A DNA stretch of 64,000 bases from positions 310,001-374,000 of the forward strand of contig NZ_BMRT01000002.1 of assembly GCF_014648775.1 (NCBI RefSeq), written 5' to 3'. The notes below the pieces were generated by a model. It was not told where the DNA came from. It worked only from the letters and a program-made list of their open reading frames with translations, and ran no database searches. This document shows positions 28,701 through 64,000 of the stretch, piece by piece. Position numbers and translations under genes: made by a program. Source of the stretch: Streptomyces abikoensis. Its GTDB lineage: Bacteria; Actinomycetota; Actinomycetes; Streptomycetales; Streptomycetaceae. The number at the start of each line of letters is the position of its first letter. The first letter of the stretch is position 1.

Positions 28701-31700
28701 GGGTCAGCAGCAGTCCGTCCAGGCTGCCCTTGGCTGCCGTGTCCAGCCGCCACGGGACCCCGGCGGGCGGCAGCAGACCGGCGCCCGCGCCCAGGTGGGC
28801 GAGCCGGCCCACGCGCACGAGGCCGTCGCGCACGACGAACTGGGCGTCGTCCGTGGCGAGCAGAGCCGGCAGGGCGGGCAGGAGCGAGGGGAGGTCGGCG
28901 GCCTCGTCGAGGTCGAGGAGGACGAGCCGCCCGGGGTGCTCCGACTGCGCCGAGCGCACCAGACCCCACACGGCACTCGCGGCGGGATCCGCCACGGCCT
29001 CGCCCTCGTCGGCCGACATGGCGTTACGGGTGACGAAGACGAGGCGGGAGCGCTCGGAGTGGCGCTGGGTGAGCCAGTCGTGGAGCAGGTGGAGGACACG
29101 GTTCGTCAGGGCGTGGGCGGCGGCGGGGACGTCGTCGGTGCGGTCGGCACCGGTGACACCGGAGAGGTGGACGAGGACCAGATCCTCGTCGCCCTCGAGG
29201 TCGGCCAGGGTGGCGACGGTCGCGCCGACGCCCAGCTCGTCGGTGCCCAGCGATACGGCCTTGGCGTCCGTGGTCAGGTCCACGTCCGGGGCGGGTATCC
29301 AGTCGAGCGACAGGAGCGCGTCGTGCTCGGCGCTGCGCGCGGCGGCGGCCGGGGACACGGCGGAGGACCGGGCACGGAAGGCCAGCGTCTCCACCGACAG
29401 CACCGGGGCGCCCTCGACGTCGACGGCCGCGATGGACACCGACTCGTCACCGGTGCGCGCCACCCGGGCCCGCACCACGGACGCCCCGCCGGCGTGCAGG
29501 GACACACCGCTCCAGCCGAAGGGCATCAGCAGGTGGTGCTCGTCACCCACCCCGGCGAAGCCGTGGGCGTGCAGCACCGCGTCCAGCAGGGCCGGGTGAA
29601 GGCCGAAGGCACCGGCGTCCCCGGCGGCGTCGGCGGGCAGCGCGGCCTCGACGAACACCTCGCCCTCGCGCAGCCACACCGACCGCAGCCCCTGGAAGAC
29701 GGGCCCGTACTCGGTCCGCCCGTAGAACTCCTCGAGGTCGACGACCACCGCGTTCTGCGGCGGCCAGACGGTCGCGTCGAAGGCGGCGACCCGCTCGCCC
29801 GTCGCCAGAGTGCCCGTGGCGTGCTCGGTCCACGGCCGGCCGGGGGCGTCGTCCGGACGGGAGTGGACGGTCACGGTACGGGCGCCGGCCTCGTCGGGCG
29901 CGCCGACCAGCACCTGGATCAGGACCGCGCCCTCCTCGGGCAGCACCAGCGGCGCGAGGAGCGTGAACTCCTCCACCCGGTCGCACCCCACCTGGTCCCC
30001 GGCGCGCAGGGCCAGCTCCAGGAACCCGGTGCCGGGGAACAAGGCCCTGTCGCCCAGCACGTGGTCGGCCAGCCACGGGTGCGTACGCAGCGACAGCTTG
30101 CCGGTGAACAGCACCTCCTCGGAGTCCGCGAGGGCGAGCGTGGCACCGAGCAGCGGATGCCCGGCGGGCATCAGCCCGGCACCGCTGACGTCGCCGGTGA
30201 GGGCGGCGGGCCGGGGCCAGTAGCGCTCGTGCTGGAAGGCGTAGGTGGGGACGTCGACCTGACGGGCGGACGTACCGGCGAACCAGGCCGCCCAGTCGAC
30301 CTCGACGCCGGACACGTGGAGCTGGGCGAGGGCAGTGAGGAGAGCGGTCTCCTCGGGACGGTCCTTGCGCAGAGCCGGGACGGAGACGCTCGACTCGGCA
30401 TCGTCGAGGGTGTGCTGGGCCAGAGCGGTGAGCACACCGTCGGGGCCGAGCTCCAGGAAGGCGGTAGCGCCTGCCTCGCTCAGCGCCCGGACACCGTCGG
30501 AGAAACGGACGGCTTCACGAACGTGCCGCACCCAGTACTCGGGAGTCGCGACGAGCTCGGACGTAGCCAGCTCACCCGTCACATTCGAGACGAGGGGAAT
30601 GGTGGGGGCCTGGAAGGACAAGCCCTCGATGGCCCGACGGAAATCGTCCAGCATCGGATCCATCAACGGCGAGTGGAACGCGTGGCTGACGGAAAGCCGC
30701 TGGGTCTTGCGGCCCTCGGAAGCGAAACCCGCCGCGATCGCCAGGGCCGCGTCCTCGTCACCGGCGATGACGACAGCCGTCGGACCGTTGACGGCCGCGA
30801 TGGACACGCCCTCGACCAGCCGTACCGCGACCTCGTCCTCGGACGCCTGGACGGCGACCATCGCACCGCCGGAAGGCAGCGCGTTCATCAACCGAGCACG
30901 AGCCGCGACGAGGGAACACGCATCCTCAAGGGAGAACACCCCCGCCACATGCGCGGCCGCGATCTCACCGATCGAATGACCGGCCACGAAGTCCGGACGC
31001 ACTCCCCACGACTCCACCAGCCTGTAGAGCGCCACTTCGAGTGCGAAAAGCGCAGGCTGAGCGAAACCCGTCCCGTTCAACGCCTCCGCATCGTCGCCGA
31101 ACATGACGTCCCGCAGCCCGTCGAAACGAGCCGCAATCTCGTCCAGCGCCTCCGCGAACACCGGGAACCGGGCGTACAGCTCCCGGCCCATCCCCAGCCG
31201 CTGCGAACCCTGACCCGAGAACAGGAACGCCGGCTTTCCGTCGACGTCCCCGGTGACACCGCGCGCGATCTCATGGGCCTCGTCGGCGCCCGCCAGGAGC
31301 ACGGCGCGGTGGGCGAGGTGGGAACGGCCGGTGGCCAGCGAGTAGCCGATGTCCGCCGGGGAGTCCGTGCCCACCAGGGCCGTGATCCGCTCCAGTTGTG
31401 CCGCCAGGGCGGCCTCGGTCTTCCCGGATACCGGCCAGGGCACGACGGCCGGCGACGGTGCCTCGGGGGCCGGGGCCGGCTCTTCGGCGGGCTCGTCCGC
31501 CGGGGCCTGCTCGACGATGACGTGCGCGTTCGTGCCGCTGATGCCGAACGACGAGACGCCCGCGCGCCACGGCCGGTCCACCTCCGGCCACGCCCGGGCG
31601 TCCGTCAGCAGTTCCACCGCGCCCGCCGACCAGTCGACGTGGGTGGAGGGCTGGTCGACGTGCAGCGTCTTCGGCAGGACGCCGTGCCGCATCGCCATGA

Positions 31701-32874
31701 CCATCTTGATGATTCCGGCGACGCCTGCGGCGGCCTGCGTGTGCCCGATGTTGGACTTCACCGAGCCCAGCCACAGCGGCCGGTCCGCGTCCCGCTCGCG
31801 CCCGTACGTGGCCAGGAGCGCCTGCGCCTCGATCGGGTCACCCAGCGTCGTACCCGTGCCGTGCGCCTCCACCGCGTCCACGTCGGCCGTCGACAGGCCG
31901 GCGCTCGCCAGCGCCTGGCGGATCACCCGCTGCTGCGACGGGCCGTTCGGCGCCGTCAGGCCGCTCGACGCGCCGTCCTGGTTCACCGCGGACCCACGTA
32001 TCACGCCCAGGATCCGGTGCCCGTTGCGCCGGGCGTCCGACAGCCGCTCCAGGACGAGCACGCCGACGCCCTCCGACCAGCCCGTGCCGTCGGCACCGTC
32101 CGCGAACGCCTTGCAGCGGCCGTCCGCCGCCAGGCCGCCCTGGCGGCTGAAGCCCGCGAAACCCATCGGCGTCGACAGGACCGTCACACCGCCGGCGAGC
32201 GCCAGCGAGCACTCCTCGTTGCGCAGCGCGTGGGAGGCGAGGTGGAGGGCGACGAGCGACGACGAGCACGCCGTGTCGACCGTCACCGCCGGGCCCTCCA
32301 GCCCGAAGGTGTACGAGACGCGCCCGGAGAGGACACTGCCGGCGAGGCTGGTGCCGCCGTGGCCCTCCACGTCCTCCTGCGAGTTCATCACGACGCCCGC
32401 GTAGTCGACGCCGTTGGTGCCGACGAAGACGCCCGTCCTGCTGCCCCGGAGAGAGGCCGGGGCGATGCCCGCGCGCTCGATCGCCTCCCAGGACGCCTCC
32501 AGCAGCAGCCGCTGCTGCGGGTCCATCGTCACGGCCTCGCGCGGCGATATGCCGAAGAAGTCGGCGTCGAAGCCGGCAGCGTCGACGAAGCCGCCTTCGG
32601 CGGTGACGCTGGTGCCGTCACCGCCGTCGCCCGTCAGGGCCTCGAGGTTCCACCCACGGTCGGTCGGGAAGGGCGTGATGCCGTCACGTCCTTCGTGCAG
32701 CATCCGCCAGAGGTCCTCCGGGGACCGAACCCCGCCCGGCAGCCGGCAGGACATGCCCACGATGGCGATGGGCTCCTGCTTTCCGGCCTCGACTTCCAGC
32801 AGCCGTTGGCGGGTCTGGTGCAGATCCGCCGTGACCCACTTGAGGTAGTCAACGAGCTTGCTGTCGTTCGACAT
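16024..32874 (-). CDS. Modular type I polyketide synthase subunit PKS-C, terminal, with thioesterase
   Basis: Carries the last three extensions of the A-B-C line and releases the chain. It has 5616 residues. The frame stays open upstream to 34251 inside PKS-B, but ATG 32874 is chosen: it follows GGAAGG at 8-base spacing, lies 35 bp after the PKS-B stop, and begins a docking helix (residues 1-33, [13 protein letters not shown]...). C1: KS from 34 (Cys203), AT (Ser634, HAFH 731-734), DH (His938, Asp1098), ER (about 1375-1695, NADPH loop near 1517), KR from 1700 (Tyr1848), ACP Ser2016. C2: KS from 2079 (Cys2253), AT (Ser2693, HGFH 2790-2793), KR from 3236 with Leu3383 replacing Tyr, ACP Ser3553. 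C3: KS from 3617 (Cys3789), AT (Ser4213, HAFH 4310-4313), DH (His4517, Asp4677), KR from 4953 (Tyr5100), ACP Ser5268. Thioesterase about 5385-5616 (Ser5461, Asp5489, His5591). Stop TGA at 16026-16024. Confidence 0.97.
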   Translation of the reverse strand: MSNDSKLVDYLKWVTADLHQTRQRLLEVEAGKQEPIAIVGMSCRLPGGVRSPEDLWRMLHEGRDGITPFPTDRGWNLEALTGDGGDGTSVTAEGGFVDAAGFDADFFGISPREAVTMDPQQRLLLEASWEAIERAGIAPASLRGSRTGVFVGTNGVDYAGVVMNSQEDVEGHGGTSLAGSVLSGRVSYTFGLEGPAVTVDTACSSSLVALHLASHALRNEECSLALAGGVTVLSTPMGFAGFSRQGGLAADGRCKAFADGADGTGWSEGVGVLVLERLSDARRNGHRILGVIRGSAVNQDGASSGLTAPNGPSQQRVIRQALASAGLSTADVDAVEAHGTGTTLGDPIEAQALLATYGRERDADRPLWLGSVKSNIGHTQAAAGVAGIIKMVMAMRHGVLPKTLHVDQPSTHVDWSAGAVELLTDARAWPEVDRPWRAGVSSFGISGTNAHVIVEQAPADEPAEEPAPAPEAPSPAVVPWPVSGKTEAALAAQLERITALVGTDSPADIGYSLATGRSHLAHRAVLLAGADEAHEIARGVTGDVDGKPAFLFSGQGSQRLGMGRELYARFPVFAEALDEIAARFDGLRDVMFGDDAEALNGTGFAQPALFALEVALYRLVESWGVRPDFVAGHSIGEIAAAHVAGVFSLEDACSLVAARARLMNALPSGGAMVAVQASEDEVAVRLVEGVSIAAVNGPTAVVIAGDEDAALAIAAGFASEGRKTQRLSVSHAFHSPLMDPMLDDFRRAIEGLSFQAPTIPLVSNVTGELATSELVATPEYWVRHVREAVRFSDGVRALSEAGATAFLELGPDGVLTALAQHTLDDAESSVSVPALRKDRPEETALLTALAQLHVSGVEVDWAAWFAGTSARQVDVPTYAFQHERYWPRPAALTGDVSGAGLMPAGHPLLGATLALADSEEVLFTGKLSLRTHPWLADHVLGDRALFPGTGFLELALRAGDQVGCDRVEEFTLLAPLVLPEEGAVLIQVLVGAPDEAGARTVTVHSRPDDAPGRPWTEHATGTLATGERVAAFDATVWPPQNAVVVDLEEFYGRTEYGPVFQGLRSVWLREGEVFVEAALPADAAGDAGAFGLHPALLDAVLHAHGFAGVGDEHHLLMPFGWSGVSLHAGGASVVRARVARTGDESVSIAAVDVEGAPVLSVETLAFRARSSAVSPAAAARSAEHDALLSLDWIPAPDVDLTTDAKAVSLGTDELGVGATVATLADLEGDEDLVLVHLSGVTGADRTDDVPAAAHALTNRVLHLLHDWLTQRHSERSRLVFVTRNAMSADEGEAVADPAASAVWGLVRSAQSEHPGRLVLLDLDEAADLPSLLPALPALLATDDAQFVVRDGLVRVGRLAHLGAGAGLLPPAGVPWRLDTAAKGSLDGLLLTPCPETLAPLAPGQVRVEVQAAGVNFRDVLNALGMYPGEAGLLGAEAAGVVVETGPGVTGVGVGDRVMGMVPGGFGTLAVVDERFLARVPEEWTAAEAASVPLVFLTALYALKDLAGLRAGQSVLVHAGAGGVGMAAIQLARHLGAEVFATASEGKWDTLRELGVPDDHIASSRTTDFEQRFLATTGGRGVDVVLNALAGEFVDASLRLVAPGGHFLEMGKTDIRDPRSVTGIDGAEVAYRAFDLAEAGPDRIREMLAELLGLFADGALRPLPVATWDVRRAREAFRHMSQARHIGKIVLTMPRAWNPDGTVLITGGTGGLGGELARHLVAERGVKHLLLVSRSGPEAPGAAELRDELTAAGAHVTVAACDVADRDALAAVLAAVPAERPLTAVIHTAGVLDDGVVAWLTPERLASVMTPKVDAAWHLHELTKDLDLAAFVLFSSIAGVTGAAGQGNYAAGNVFLDTLARHRTALGLAAQSLSWGAWTQSTGMTGTLSEADMQRIASSGVPPLTVEQGLALFDAAGICDAAHLVAIGAVSGPVRVAGPVPPVLRGLVKTTRRAAATTAAGAGTAAVLTRRLGELREDERLRFVVDLVRAEAAAVLGHASAKAVDDRREFHDLGFDSLTAVELRNRLSTATGLRLSATLVFDYPTPTALGEHLLALLLDEQDTADVPARTGATALDTADDPIVIVGMACRLPGGVNSPEDLWRLVAEGREGISDFPTDRDWDLDTLLGGDDRDGGRGRSATSRGGFLHGISDFDADFFGISPREALAMDPQQRLLLQTSWEAIERAGIAPTSLRGSRTGVFVGTGGQDYTMLVMNSDEDVEGHTSTGLAASVVSGRVSYTFGLEGPAVTLDTACSSSLVALHWAAQALRSGECTLALAGGVTIMSTSVGFPGFTRQGGLATDGRCKAFSDEADGTGWSEGVGMLVVERLSDARRNGHEVLAVLRGSAINQDGASNGLTAPNGPSQQRVIRQALASAGLSTADVDAVEAHGTGTTLGDPIEAQAVLATYGQGRAEGQPLLLGSVKSNIGHTQSAAGVAGVIKMVMAMRHGTLPKSLHIGTPSSHVDWTAGDVRLLTEERAWPETGRPRRAAVSAFGISGTNAHTILEQAPEPEPKPEAGEGETRPVAMTAVPWPVSAKSADALDAQLERLRAWVAERPELTPAEVGFTLAAGRSSFDHRAVLLTDADGRTAEVARGTAASGGSLAVVFSGQGSQRVGMGRELYARFPVFAAALDAVTALLDAELERPLREVMFEDDAAVLDETGFTQPALFALEVALFRLVESWGVRPDFVTGHSIGEIAAAHVAGVFSLEDACKLVGARARLMSELPAGGAMVAVQASEAEAEALLTAGVSIAAVNGPDSVVIAGEEAAVLRIAEGLAAEGRKTQRLAVSHGFHSPLMDPMLDDFHRAIEDLTFSEPRIPLISNVTGGVAAPGLLRSADYWVSHVREAVRFADGLRTLADEGATAFLDLGPDGILAALAHRALPERTGATAPVVAPALRKGRPEETTLVTAVAALYAAGVGVEWAALFDGTATRRVELPTYAFQGRRFWPRPAAAGPAAAAGDPVDQRFWAVVEGEDPDVDGLAADLDVSAEALGAVLPALSTWRRNRRGQAMLDAVRFREAWKPLSGGAPGRRPAGTWLVVAPARTALAPADDAWTTTVTEAVGTDTIRLDVDLAPGAPDREALAELLREQATDGTAFAGVISLLAPFTEAVGEGGGAVASTAALLQALRDADVTAPLWCVTRGAVSIGRSDRLTAPQQAGVWGLGRVAALEYPAEWGGLVDLPEDLDPRTAHRLAAVLAGSDGEDQVAVRSSAAYGRRLAQAPAGAPDDGWEPKGTVLITGGTGGRGGRIARRLAEAGAHHLLLVSRRGEEAPGAAGLAAELRELGARVTVAACDAADRDALAAVLAAVPEDAPLTAVVHAAGVVDDGLLADLTPERFAAVHRAKVTAALHLDELTRDHDLAAFVLFSSVAGAVGSAGRATLAAANAVLDALAVRRRAEGLAATSLAWGAWIGDEPSDVGQPLTNPQQPYPAVHPDLAIAAVRQAVTRPEPGLVLLDLQQPRVLDTLLGVRDSALLGDLPGIRAARTEPTVSREESESAGFALRQRLRRLAANERLAPLVAMVRTHVAAVLGHADAAAVEPDRKFRDLGFDSLTAIELPNRLNLATGLHLSATTVFDYPTSTALAEHLLAELSDGTGDEPGTADGGLSETYSLADDPIAIVGMACRLPGGVTSPEDLWNLVSEGRDGISPFPADRGWDLETLRTGGPGGRGRSATLEGGFLEGVAGFDAGFFGISPREALAMDPQQRLLLETSWEAFERAGIAPESLQGSRTGVYVGTNGLDYAQLVLNSREDVAGHTGTGLASSVISGRISYTFGLEGPAATLDTACSSSLVALHWAAQALRDGECSLALAGGVTVMTTPASFAGFTVQGGLAPDGRCKAYSDAADGTAWSEGVGMLVLERLSDARRNGHPVLAVVRGSAVNQDGASNGITAPNGPSQQRVIRQALANAGLKAADVDAVEGHGTGTPLGDPIEAQALLATYGQDRPADRPLLLGSLKSNIGHAQAAAGVAGVIKTVLALRHGVLPKTLHLDEPSSHVDWSAGAVELLTESRSWPEVGRAWRAGVSSFGISGTNAHVIVEQAPEAVDAGAGVSSSGGLVPWVVSAKSESALAEQVERLASVTAEPVDVGFSLAAGRSVFDHRAVLLAGDEVARGVAVDRSLAVLFSGQGSQRLGMGRELYARFPVFAESFDAAAALLDAELERPLREVMFGADAEALNGTGFAQPALFALEVALFRLVESWGVRPDFVAGHSIGEIAAAHVAGVFSLEDACSLVAARARLMDALPAGGAMVAVQASEDEVVPRLTAGVSIAAVNGPEAVVIAGDEGVALAIAASFAAEGRKTQRLSVSHAFHSPLMDPMLDDFRRAIEGLSFQAPAIPLISNVTGELATAELVATPEYWVRHVREAVRFSDGVRALSEAGATAFLELGPDGVLTALAQHTLDDAEARVSVPALRKDRPEETALLTALAQLHVAGVDVDWAAWFAGTSARQVDVPTYAFQHERYWPRPAALSGDVTSAGLVPADHPLLGAAVSLAEAGGVLFTSRLSLLVHGWLTDHTVGGAAVMPAAGFVEIAVRAGDQVGCDRVETLTVTAPLALTDASALALQVWIGAPDEAGARPIRVHSRPEDALDQPWTEHATGVLASGERVADFDASTWPPTGAAAVDLDGFYDATHYGPVFQGLRAVWVRGDEVFAEAGLPGDSADDARYFGLHPALLDAVTHAAAFAGTGDEDVIPQAAAWSGVSLHAAGASVLRARIARTGEDTVSLAAVDADGAPVLSAESLTLSAPSAEVSAARGRDPLFRVDWVPAPEVRADRSVRSVTLGTGADGTVSLAGVEGGEDLVLVHLSGTATGGDAPDDLPAAVHALTGQVLRLLQQWLADDRYAASRLVFVTRGAVSAGADDAVTDLAAGTVWGLVRSAHAEHPDRFVLLDLDAGADPAALLPVLPGLLASGDAQFVVRGGEVRVGRLAQLPATEAPAPTPAAAQVPWPADGTVLITGGTGALGGHLARRLAASGVRHLLLTSRRGPAAPGAAELAEELRALGAEPTVVACDTADREAARELLAAVPAARPLTAVIHTAGVLDDGVITSLTPDRLSGVLRPKVDAAWHLHELTEGLDLAAFITFSSVAGTMGSPGQGNYAAANVFLDLLARHRRDRGLAGMSLAWGPWAQDAGMTSKLSEADVQRMQSGGMPPLTVEQGLHLFFSSLGSDEPLVVPLGLAAGSMRPVGDVPPLFRGLVKGGRRAAATASGGSGTPASFTRRLLEMAEADRVRHVVDLVRTEAAAVLGHASVEEIGERRDFYELGFDSLTSVELRNRLSSATGLRLPATLVFDSKTPADLAVWLRSELASQPGPDGTPEGEGLRIPSGEPEIDSLERLFLDAMTNGKMPEAQKMLATVAALRPTFEATAELEDLPLPATLAEGPDGPKLICVSAPTANGGVHQYARLAAHFRGRRDVSALPLIGFATGERLPATPESATRVIAESALRASDGAPFVLVGHSSGGSFAYAAAGLLESTWGIRPEAVVLLDTLSIQHNSDEGVDYAGMMRLNFAGRDASPVRMTNSRLSAMGRWMVLLNRLEVQPTTAPVLMIQCDRQLLGTESEALGTGGAAGAAQEPLIPSAHVRTVDADHLSMVREDSAATAAIMEDWLGAITGA
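19466..19940 (-). repeat. Near-identical tract in C3, matching 30203-30677 in C1
   Basis: The post-AT linker and AT C-terminal part of module C3 align with module C1 at a constant offset of 10737 bases without indels. By eye, the first 95 or so bases are identical and about 16 of the first 335 differ, mostly at codon third positions. This is the expected trace of duplication or gene conversion between modules. Confidence 0.7.
20291..20394 (-). repeat. 104-base AT tract in C3, one mismatch from 50955-51058 in A4
   Basis: Encodes the AT segment around [20 protein letters not shown]. Comparison with module A4 (50955-51058) shows one differing base in 104, although the modules lie in different genes about 30 kb apart. 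Module C1 shares the 5' part but switches to another version ([10 protein letters not shown]). Confidence 0.7.
22090..26640 (-). other. PKS module C2: KS-AT(malonyl)-KR lacking Tyr-ACP
   Basis: AT has GHSIG and HGFH, a minor variant of the malonyl HAFH motif. The KR keeps its NADPH loop (GGTGGRGG), VDD, Ser, Lys and Asn, but the catalytic Tyr is replaced by Leu3383 ([11 protein letters not shown] where sisters have GQxNYAAANA). Reduction should fail, leaving a beta-ketone (C5 if colinear). The ACP helix reads IELPNRL, with Pro in place of the usual Arg after Ser3553. Confidence 0.88.
26700..32775 (-). other. PKS module C1: KS-AT(malonyl)-DH-ER-KR(B type)-ACP
   Basis: A full reductive loop. 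DH has His938, Asp1098 (HPALLDAV) and YGPVFQGL; its first motif reads [10 protein letters not shown], with Asp where HxxxGxxxxP has Gly. ER shows the substrate-side motif [14 protein letters not shown] and the NADPH loop [13 protein letters not shown] has [11 protein letters not shown] and Tyr1848. With malonyl-CoA (HAFH) the module should give a methylene (C7 if colinear). ACP Ser2016. Confidence 0.9.
30203..30677 (-). repeat. Near-identical tract in C1, partner of 19466-19940
   Basis: Partner copy of the tract in module C3, in the same part of the AT and post-AT linker, within the same protein. The equivalent parts of modules C2 and A5 are clearly more diverged. Confidence 0.7.
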
Positions 32875-32883
32875 TGCGTGGAA

Positions 32884-32889
32884 CCTTCC
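32884..32889 (-). promoter_or_regulatory. Ribosome-binding site of PKS-C
   Basis: GGAAGG on the minus strand, 8 bases before ATG 32874 and inside the 35-bp gap after PKS-B. It decides the start of PKS-C against the longer open frame that begins inside PKS-B. Confidence 0.75.
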
Positions 32890-32909
32890 GTGTGAAGAAT
32901 GAGGCCGGG

Positions 32910-43376
<10,467 letters not shown>

Positions 43377-43382
43377 GTTCCG

Positions 43383-43387
43383 CTCTC

Positions 43388-43389
<2 letters not shown>
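43383..43389 (-). promoter_or_regulatory. Ribosome-binding site of PKS-B overlapping the PKS-A stop
   Basis: The minus strand reads TGAGAGAGCGGAAC directly before ATG 43376. The purine-rich GAGAG shares bases with the PKS-A stop codon TGA (43390-43388), which suggests translational coupling of the two subunits. Confidence 0.55.

Positions 43390-64000
<20,611 letters not shown>

Overview
The window is a 64-kb block of a modular type I polyketide synthase (PKS) cluster from a high-G+C actinomycete. Streptomyces or a close relative fits the very high G+C, the C/G-rich third codon positions and the canonical cis-AT domain sequences. Four giant genes fill it, all on the minus strand, so transcription runs from right to left. 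The only non-coding stretch of note is 189 bp (15835-16023). I saw no tRNA, rRNA, CRISPR array, insertion sequence, regulator, transporter or tailoring gene.

Layout in transcription order: PKS-A (43388 to beyond 64000, 5' end outside) carries modules A1-A5. PKS-B (32910-43376) carries B1-B2. PKS-C (16024-32874) carries C1-C3 and ends in a thioesterase. The A-B gap is 11 bp and the B-C gap 35 bp, and the docking tails and heads match, so A, B and C look like one operon and the last ten chain-extension steps. A perfect 12-bp-stem hairpin lies just after PKS-C. PKS-D (15834 to beyond position 1, 3' end outside) follows with modules D1, D2 and most of D3. It begins with a docking helix and a normal Cys-KS, so it is neither a loading subunit nor a continuation after the thioesterase. 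It must act earlier in the line than its map position suggests.

Domain reading (AT specificity by HAFH versus YASH-type motifs, catalytic residues checked by eye): A1 [AT]-KR(A1 type)-ACP; A2 methylmalonyl, KR(A2 type); A3 malonyl, KR(B); A4 malonyl, dead KR; A5 malonyl, KR(B); B1 and B2 malonyl, dead DH, KR(B); C1 malonyl, DH-ER-KR; C2 malonyl, KR with Tyr replaced by Leu; C3 malonyl, DH-KR-ACP-TE; D1 malonyl, KR(B); D2 methylmalonyl, DH-ER-KR; D3 methylmalonyl, DH with Asp replaced by Gln, KR with a Ser in place of Asn.

If colinear, A-B-C would build the carboxyl end of a macrolide or polyol: C2=C3 enoate, C5 ketone, C7 methylene, hydroxyls at C9, C11 and C13, C15 ketone, hydroxyl at C17, methyl at C18, hydroxyls at C19 and C21. 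Two ketones flanking a 1,3-triol suggest hemiketal or spiroketal rings. I cannot name the product. The most informative features are the number of decayed reductive domains, the non-colinear position of PKS-D, and tracts of near-identical sequence and foreign-looking codon use that point to recombination between modules.
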